This document shows, in pieces, positions 7,107 through 11,175 of a stretch of 11,175 nucleotides of DNA; positions within the stretch are counted from its first letter, which is position 1; every line of letters starts with the position of its first letter. Source of the DNA: Spirochaetaceae bacterium (lineage in GTDB: Bacteria > Spirochaetota > Spirochaetia > UBA9216); NCBI GenBank assembly GCA_028527945.1, contig JAQQAK010000265.1:1-11175 (forward strand). The letters run 5' to 3'. The notes under the pieces were generated by a model. It was not told the origin of the DNA. It saw only the letters and a program-made list of their open reading frames with translations, and made no database searches. A program made the position numbers and the translations under genes.

Positions 7107-7959
7107 GAGAATATTGGGATATCAATACCAAGACTTACAGCTAATTCTCTTGATGATGAAAGAAGATTATTACCACCTATTGTTAAATTTATTCCATCTG
7201 GAAAAATAATATTCACACCTGCAATATCTTTTTTTGCAGCATTAATAAGTATTTCCATTTGACGTATATCCGCTCTTTGCAAAGAAAGCTGTTTGCCAAT
7301 ATTGTCTATATTAAAATCTGGTTCAGGAAGCTTCGACAAGTTTAAACCTGGTTTATAACCGTCAGTAAGATGATCTTTTTCATTTTCTATTGATTTAAGC
7401 TCAAATTCAATTTTTTTATACTCAGCCTGAATCAATGCAAGCCTGGACAGCGCGTAATTTAAATCTGTTTGATTATACTGCCTAACTCAAAATGTAGTTT
7501 ACTGGCTTCTGTTGACTTTTCAAGAGACTTCATTCGGCTACCAAGAATTTCTAATTTTTTTTGTAGAACATTTTCATTTACACATAAAAATAACAGGCTA
7601 TAAAGAACCTGCTGCTTGCTCTATTCCAAATATTCTTCTGTTGCCAAAATTAAGAGTTCTGTTTTTTTATAATCATTTATAATATCAGCGTCTAAAAAAG
7701 AATATCCGATACTTACATCTGTATCAAAACTCACACCTGAATCCTTAAGGCTCATTTCGAATTCTGTATCTATATTAAATGGCAAAAGCAATGAATATTT
7801 CATAGATTGCTCTTCTAAGGCTGCGTTCAATTGCGCTCTTGCGTTTTTTACAGGTACTTGCTGTTCAAGCCAGTTTTCAATTCCATCCATTAGAGATTCT
7901 GCATAGCAAGTAGAAGAAATAGATAAAAGAATCAAAAAATATATTATTCTTTTACACAT
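7107..7959 (-). pseudogene. TolC-like outer-membrane efflux protein, broken
   Basis: The gene starts at 7959 with a signal peptide (MCKRIIYFLILLSISSTCYA) and codes for periplasmic helices and strands of the outer-membrane efflux (TolC/OEP) type. Three lesions are visible. A TAG at 7621-7623 interrupts the frame after ATEEYLE, and the same frame resumes with SKQQVLYSLLFLC. Near 7465-7475 a one-base loss shifts the frame within LGSI/NQTDLNYALSRL. The 3' end stops near 7107 after SLGIDIPIF, where the IS copy 1 remnant begins. About 280 residues of some 400 remain. Such proteins form the outer channel of tripartite efflux pumps or type I secretion systems; no partner pump gene is present. The family call rests on the helix pattern and the signal peptide. 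Confidence 0.7.
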
Positions 7960-8087
7960 TTTTTATTATTACCCTGCTACTATCTATTCTGCAACTCTTT
8001 TTTTATTATTCCTTTTTTATTCATCTAAAACTAACATCATGCAGCCTTTTTCTAATAACATTTTTAATTAATGTTCTATTGAGGCTC

Positions 8088-8112
8088 TTTCAAAATTTAG
8101 AAAGTTTTGAAA
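8088..8112 (+). repeat. left-end hairpin of IS copy 2
   Basis: The arms 8088-8098 and 8102-8112 pair with one G-T pair around a three-base AGA loop. At the position of the copy 1 mismatch this copy has a proper C8091-G8109 pair, so the fold is kept although bases differ. It may be a transposase-binding or anti-readthrough structure. Confidence 0.55.
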
Positions 8113-8129
8113 AAGCTACCTTAATGTAA

Positions 8130-8222
8130 ATGAAGCCCGATTTCAAGTCTGAGAAGCAACACAAAGAGGAAATAAGGAGCAGGGATATCAAAAGGAGGCA
8201 ACCTAAGATAAAGTGTTATTAA
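8130..8222 (+). CDS. 30-residue leader ORF in IS copy 2
   Basis: A short ORF upstream of the HTH gene codes for a very basic peptide (MKPDFKSEKQ, later RRQPKIKCY) and stops 29 bases before the HTH start codon. The same reading frame exists in copy 1, where it runs on into the HTH frame. No good Shine-Dalgarno site precedes it, and the differences between copies are mostly non-synonymous. It may be a translated regulator leader or simply untranslated IS DNA. Confidence 0.22.
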   Translation: MKPDFKSEKQHKEEIRSRDIKRRQPKIKCY

Positions 8223-8248
8223 TCATAAAATAAGCCAAAGGAGCCTCC
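8194..8248 (+). promoter_or_regulatory. possible hairpin over the ribosome site of the IS copy 2 ORF
   Basis: GGAGGC (8194-8199) is exactly complementary to GCCTCC (8243-8248), which touches the Shine-Dalgarno sequence AAAGGAG (8237-8243) in front of the ATG at 8252. In RNA reading in from outside, this pairing could reduce translation, a known way for IS elements to limit transposase. Both arms are also present in copy 1, so conservation gives no extra support. Confidence 0.3.
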
Positions 8249-8251
8249 CGG

Positions 8252-8578
8252 ATGAATAATAACTCAAATCACAAGCGACTGTATAAAACGTTAAGCCCTG
8301 AAGAACGTGAAGAAATAATGATAGGATTACGCCAGAGAGAATCAATAAGGGCCATATCCAAACGGCTTGGAAGAAACCAATCTGTTATATCACGAGAAAT
8401 CAAAATGAACAGTACAGAGGATGGTCGGTATCAAGCATTCTGGGCACATAAACTCACGAGAAGATGTTGGACAGATGAAGACATTGCTAAGCTTGAGTAC
8501 AGGTTAAACACTCGCCCAAGGAAGCGTTTCGGGTTCCTTTCTCCTTTTGAGATGCTTTGTGTTGCTTTGACTCCTTGA
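8252..8578 (+). pseudogene. IS30 transposase deletion derivative (HTH plus C-terminal tail)
   Basis: This is an open 108-codon frame with ATG and AAAGGAG eight bases upstream. Residues about 13-55 are the IS30 HTH (LSPEEREEIMIGLRQRES, AISKRLGRNQSVISREIK). Residues 74-108 are the IS30 C-terminal tail (LEYRLNTRPRKRFGFLSPFE). The roughly 200-residue DDE catalytic core between them is missing, so it cannot be an active transposase. The deletion join lies at about 8470 and shares its left part with copy 1 (GATGTTGGACA). Because the frame and start signals are intact, a DNA-binding product is possible; a repressor role is speculation. Confidence 0.75.
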
Positions 8579-8596
8579 ATGCAAGCTGAAAAACTT

Positions 8597-8779
8597 CTAT
8601 AAAGTTACAAGATAAGGAATTAAGTGTAAAATTCTCTGTATAAGGTGCAAGGAAAATGTCGAAAAAGCCCCAAAAACCTTGCACCAGCGAGGTTTGGAAT
8701 GTACAGAGAAGAAGATAAAAATAACCAAAAGAAGAACAAAAATATTTATAAGTTTTCTATATTTTTCAGTATCTTCCAT
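8597..8779 (-). CDS. possible small membrane protein, 3' end in a repeat
   Basis: This 60-codon ORF has a good GAGGAG Shine-Dalgarno site nine bases before the ATG at 8779. It begins with a charged head (MEDTEKYRKL), followed by one clear membrane segment (INIFVLLLVIFIFFS, about residues 11-25). From about residue 28 the sequence lies in the nested inverted repeat 8632-8710, so the C-terminal half is probably not original coding sequence. It follows the DUF4097 gene by 46 bases in the same direction and may be the third gene of that unit, truncated by a repeat insertion. I do not recognise a family. It may equally be a chance ORF. Confidence 0.35.
   Translation of the reverse strand: MEDTEKYRKLINIFVLLLVIFIFFSVHSKPRWCKVFGAFSTFSLHLIQRILHLIPYLVTL
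8632..8710. repeat. nested inverted repeat, MITE- or REP-like
   Basis: The outer arms TTCTCTGTA (8632-8640) and TACAGAGAA (8702-8710) enclose inner arms GGTGCAAGG (8644-8652) and CCTTGCACC (8677-8685). All arms match exactly. The 24-base centre and the 16-base right-hand spacer are more GC-rich than the surrounding DNA. The structure lies between the IS copy 2 remnant and the DUF4097 gene and could be a dispersed repeat or a bidirectional transcription terminator. No T-run follows the stem directly. Confidence 0.6.
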
Positions 8780-8825
8780 AAATATATGCTCCTCACTATT
8801 AAAGCCGCATCTAAAACTACAGTTT

Positions 8826-9734
8826 TTACAGAAGGCTTACACTGATATTACCATTAGTTGTTTCGATTTTAATACTGTATTCTGGGTGGACACCTTTATG
8901 TCCACAGATTTCACCGCTATTATTTTCGCCATCGACAGGGAAGTCTGTCGATATTCTCCCGTTTTTAGTTTTAAAGCTGTATTCGAAAGAGACATCTGTT
9001 GGAAGCGCAAGATTGATATCATTGTTCTTGCTTCTCATCTCAATATCTCCGGTAATATTGGCATATCTGACATCCAGTATTCCGCCAGAGCCGGCCTTGT
9101 AAGATCCCCGGCCGTCAGCGCTTTTGACATAAATAGCTCCATTCGTTGAAAGATAGGTTACAGATCCTGTAAGGTTGGCGCATCGTACAATCCCTGATGT
9201 ATTTTCAATTTTTGCAGCCCTTGCGTTAAGAGTTTCAAGCTCCATTTCCCCTCTTGTAGTACTTAGCTTAATCAAGTCAGCAGAAATAGAATTGATTTTT
9301 ATAAGGCCAAACGTAGAATCCGCGTGAAATGTTTTTCCCGTCCAATTCAGGCCGTCCATGGAAATTTTCCCTCCAGTTGTTGTAACGGTTAACTCAAGAT
9401 TATCTATGTCAGGTAAATAGACCTCCACCCGGCATGTGAAAGAATTATCCCAAATGGGTCTTTTGCCTTCAGTAATTTTGAAGCTGTCAGAATGGCGCGA
9501 GATATCCGCGTAATACCTTTTCTTATTGGAGCTCATAAACTCCTTTATTATTAGTTTTTCGCTCTCAGATCTGTAAAAGTCTATATTTTCCATGTCGTAC
9601 GAAATTATGAGTTTTGAGATCTTGTCCATGCAAAGCTCAACCTCGTTATCCGGATTATCAGATCCATCCGCAAAGCAGTTCAGAGAACCAATGAGTCCAA
9701 TCATTGAAAATAAGAGCATTTTTTTCTTTAACAT
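8826..9734 (-). CDS. exported DUF4097-like beta-repeat protein
   Basis: The 302-residue protein has a signal peptide (MLKKKMLLFSMIGLIG...) with likely cleavage after CFA at residue 22. The Cys at 20 does not sit in a lipobox, so it is probably a soluble periplasmic or surface protein. Residues about 105-270 are repeated short strands separated by turns, with the TTTGGKI, TTRGEMEL, STNGAIYV, KNNDINLAL and TKNGRIS pattern of DUF4097 'putative adhesin' beta-helix proteins. A final strand (IETTNGNISVSLL) closes the protein. The biochemical role of the family is unknown. AAGGA lies nine bases before the ATG. A palindromic operator at 9751-9771, with a promoter just before it, indicates control by the TetR protein encoded upstream. 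Confidence 0.83.
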   Translation of the reverse strand: MLKKKMLLFSMIGLIGSLNCFADGSDNPDNEVELCMDKISKLIISYDMENIDFYRSESEKLIIKEFMSSNKKRYYADISRHSDSFKITEGKRPIWDNSFTCRVEVYLPDIDNLELTVTTTGGKISMDGLNWTGKTFHADSTFGLIKINSISADLIKLSTTRGEMELETLNARAAKIENTSGIVRCANLTGSVTYLSTNGAIYVKSADGRGSYKAGSGGILDVRYANITGDIEMRSKNNDINLALPTDVSFEYSFKTKNGRISTDFPVDGENNSGEICGHKGVHPEYSIKIETTNGNISVSLL

Positions 9735-9750
9735 AATAAACCGTCCTTAT

Positions 9751-9771
9751 GTGAATGAATTGTTCATTCAC
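9751..9771. promoter_or_regulatory. TetR-type operator O1, before the DUF4097 gene
   Basis: GTGAATGAA (9751-9759) and TTCATTCAC (9763-9771) form a perfect 9-bp inverted repeat around TTG. It lies immediately downstream of the -10 box, over the expected transcription start, so bound repressor would block initiation. Its core GAATGAA-N3-TTCATTC is identical to operator O2. Confidence 0.8.
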
Positions 9772-9801
9772 TCTATAGATATAGCGTATTCCGCTTGTTA
9801 A
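9772..9801 (-). promoter_or_regulatory. promoter of the DUF4097 gene
   Basis: On the minus strand TTAACA (9796-9801) and TATAGA (9772-9777) are separated by 18 bases. The -35 has one mismatch from TTGACA and the -10 two from TATAAT. Operator O1 follows directly. Confidence 0.5.
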
Positions 9802-9815
9802 TTTTAGAGATATTT

Positions 9816-10475
9816 CTATGCTCTATAAGCGGTAACAATATTATCCACGCAAAGCGCTCTGGCAGCATCATGGGAAACATCTATGGTTTCAAATGATGAA
9901 TACCTGACGTCCATAGCCCACCATGACAAAATTTCAATTATCATGACTGTGGTCAGTTCCACATCCTGTAAGGGTCTGACCTCACCCCTTTCTATAAAAA
10001 GCAGTAAATATTCTTTCATTGTCTGAAAAAACTTGCGGCGGTAATCCGTATAATAATCATAAAGCTTACCGCTGTCGCTTTGATTCTTTTCTATAAATAG
10101 GCACCCTGCGGCATGTCTGGAAAGCATATCAAATGAATCCGAAACAAGATCTTCAAAACTGTAATTATCAGCCTTATTGGCTATGTGTCTGGCAAATTCG
10201 TGAGAGGAGGTCTTGAAACTTTTGAGTATCTGATCTTCAAGGTTCAAAAAGAGATCACCCTTTATGGGTACCTCCAACTGGCTTCCTAAAAAACCATCTT
10301 CAACTGATGCCCTTAGAATAAGATTCTTTATTTCCTGTTTGCCGGAAAAATCATGATATATTGTTCCTACGGCTACTCCTACAGCATCAGCAATATGGCT
10401 AATCTGTGTTCCGGAATATCCCTGTTTTATAAAAAGCTTCGCGGCTGCATCGTGAATTAATTTTATTCGGTTCAT
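9816..10475 (-). CDS. TetR/AcrR-family transcriptional regulator
   Basis: This 219-residue protein has the standard TetR N-terminal DNA-binding domain: helix 1 RIKLIHDAAAKLFIKQGY (3-20), then the HTH TQISHIADAVGVAVGTIYHD (23-42) and FSGKQEI. The C-terminal ligand-binding and dimerisation region (about 55-219) is helical and not recognisable by sequence; the ligand is unknown. The ATG at 10475 has AGGA seven bases upstream. The same palindrome core occurs in its own promoter (10498-10514) and before the DUF4097 gene 81 bases downstream, so autorepression and control of that gene are likely. It lies upstream of, and in the same direction as, its presumed target. Confidence 0.93.
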   Translation of the reverse strand: MNRIKLIHDAAAKLFIKQGYSGTQISHIADAVGVAVGTIYHDFSGKQEIKNLILRASVEDGFLGSQLEVPIKGDLFLNLEDQILKSFKTSSHEFARHIANKADNYSFEDLVSDSFDMLSRHAAGCLFIEKNQSDSGKLYDYYTDYRRKFFQTMKEYLLLFIERGEVRPLQDVELTTVMIIEILSWWAMDVRYSSFETIDVSHDAARALCVDNIVTAYRA

Positions 10476-10497
10476 AGTTTTTCCTGTCTCAATGCCT

Positions 10498-10514
10498 GAA
10501 TGAATGATTCATTC
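10498..10514. promoter_or_regulatory. TetR-type operator O2, before the tetR gene
   Basis: GAATGAA (10498-10504) and TTCATTC (10508-10514) are exact inverted repeats around TGA. The site overlaps the -10 region of the tetR promoter. The core is identical to O1; only the central three bases and the outer flanks differ. Confidence 0.8.
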
Positions 10515-10540
10515 TATACACTTTTCAATTTGATTGTCAA
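10511..10540 (-). promoter_or_regulatory. promoter of the tetR gene
   Basis: A perfect -35 TTGACA lies at 10535-10540 on the minus strand. The -10 is either TAGAAT (10511-10516, spacer 18) or TATAGA (10513-10518, spacer 16). Either way operator O2 overlaps it. Confidence 0.65.
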
Positions 10541-10722
10541 TAGAGCCTCAACACTAGGTAGAATCCATAATTATGTTACCGACATAAGGTATCTGCCACA
10601 ACATGATTTTATATCTAATAGTGGAATATTATTATTTTCTTTAGCATCCAATCCCAAAACATGAGACAGACTATATCGTCTGTACATTATAAATATAAAA
10701 ATCATTGTATTATTTTTTACAT

Positions 10723-11175
10723 CTACCAAAAGGTTTCATATACTCTTATTCCCGGCTGCGTTTTAAACGCATCTCCATTTTCACCAAGACTGGCGGCTTT
10801 TTCTTTTGCCCAGCTTCTTGTTGATAAGCCGTTTTCAAGGTTATAAAGATTGTTCATTAAACCTATATCGCTTCCGCTTCCAAAAGATGTGCTTACTCCA
10901 CTACTGGTTATATTAAGGTTTATTCCGGTACCTGTTAGACCATTTCTTATCTTACTTCTTAGCTTAAGACTATTCTCGTCTATTTTTCCTTCCTGATATA
11001 AACCTCCGCTAAACATGTCATAAATCGCACCTGCATCTGCTATGTTTAAAGACAATCCTCCGCTTTCATCCCATATTTCTGAAAAACTCGTTCCAGGCTC
11101 TGATGATAATGCGTATACTCCCAAGCTGGCTGCTTTTCCTGATAACCCAGCTCCTGTATCTATTGCGCCCTTCCA
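10723..11175 (-). CDS. C-terminal part of an unidentified Gly/Ser/Asn-rich protein (partial)
   Basis: The frame is open to the right edge, so the start lies outside; the last 150 residues are visible. Composition is rich in Gly, Ser, Asn and Leu, with stretches such as GLTGTGINLNITSSGVSTSF and GSGSDIGLMNNLYNLENGL. Sequence similar to KAASLG occurs twice (about residues 14-19 and 127-132). There is no membrane segment. This looks like the end of a large secreted, repetitive or polymorphic-toxin-type protein, but I do not recognise a catalytic motif and would not assign a function. A TTG inside the frame at 11124 is not needed as a start. No strong terminator follows the stop; tetR begins about 250 bases downstream in the same direction. 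Confidence 0.65.
   Translation of the reverse strand, partial: WKGAIDTGAGLSGKAASLGVYALSSEPGTSFSEIWDESGGLSLNIADAGAIYDMFSGGLYQEGKIDENSLKLRSKIRNGLTGTGINLNITSSGVSTSFGSGSDIGLMNNLYNLENGLSTRSWAKEKAASLGENGDAFKTQPGIRVYETFW

Larger units (their letters stand above)
8081..8620 (+). mobile_element. IS30-family remnant, copy 2 (internally deleted, MITE-like)
   Basis: The left end is GAGGCTCTTTCAAAATTT, followed by a hairpin, a 30-codon leader ORF, a transposase HTH region and the C-terminal tail of an IS30 transposase, with no catalytic core. After the ORF stop at 8578, the bases at about 8588-8618 resemble the reverse complement of the left end at about half of positions, a possible degraded right repeat. 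That boundary is uncertain. I could not find a convincing target-site duplication. The element has the same orientation as copy 1 but keeps a clean start codon and ribosome site. Confidence 0.72.

Noticed and set aside
6687..8620. Composite transposon carrying an efflux gene
   Set aside because: Both IS copies lack the catalytic core, copy 1 has no right end, and the gene between is broken. The arrangement may be old insertions near one another, not a mobile unit.
8679..9149. 156-codon plus-strand ORF across the repeat and DUF4097 gene
   Set aside because: It is antisense to the signal-bearing, operator-controlled DUF4097 gene and shows no domain of its own.
10666..10683. Hairpin ACAGAC/GTCTGT downstream of the partial gene as a terminator
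   Set aside because: The stem is only six base pairs with a six-base AT-rich loop and no T-run; too weak to call.
1..11175. CRISPR array, tRNA, rRNA or riboswitch
   Set aside because: I saw no regularly spaced direct repeats, no cloverleaf-like tRNA and no rRNA-like sequence, and neither leader long enough to hold a riboswitch shows a recognisable conserved core.

Overview
The window looks like chromosome from a host-associated spirochaete of the Treponema type. The main evidence is the start of a bacterial V-type ATPase operon in the order subunit E, DUF2764 protein, subunit A. That order is typical of treponemes and also occurs in chlamydiae. The DNA is AT-rich, and TTG starts and tightly overlapping genes are common. 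The species cannot be named from sequence alone. All likely intact genes lie on the minus strand; only the insertion-sequence remnants read on the plus strand.

Right to left, in the direction of transcription: (1) 10723-11175 holds the C-terminal end of an unidentified Gly/Ser/Asn-rich protein whose start lies outside the window. (2) 9816-10475 is a TetR-family regulator and 8826-9734 is an exported DUF4097 beta-repeat protein. Each gene has its own promoter, and each promoter carries the same 17-bp palindrome, GAATGAA-N3-TTCATTC. This indicates an autoregulated two-gene unit. A small membrane-protein ORF (8597-8779) may follow, but its 3' half lies in a nested inverted repeat. (3) 6687-8620 is a decayed accessory patch. 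Two directly repeated, internally deleted IS30-family copies flank a TolC-like outer-membrane efflux pseudogene that has an amber stop, a frameshift and a truncated 3' end. (4) 1838-6606 is a compact housekeeping operon: small zinc-ribbon protein, glutamate racemase MurI, ribosome-assembly GTPase RsgA, MutS2/RqcU, and a conserved-looking hypothetical protein. Neighbouring genes overlap or lie 3-5 bases apart. (5) 1-1618 is the ATPase operon, preceded by an AT-rich leader with a perfect 30-bp palindrome.

Functionally, the housekeeping operon joins cell-wall precursor supply (D-glutamate) to ribosome quality control (RsgA in 30S maturation, MutS2 in collided-ribosome rescue). The ATPase operon encodes the soluble and stalk parts of an ion-translocating rotary ATPase. 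I see no CRISPR array, tRNA, rRNA or complete mobile element. No clearly undescribed system is present. The best leads are the TetR-DUF4097 operator pair, the HTH-only IS30 derivative that keeps its start signals, and the nested inverted repeat at 8632-8710.
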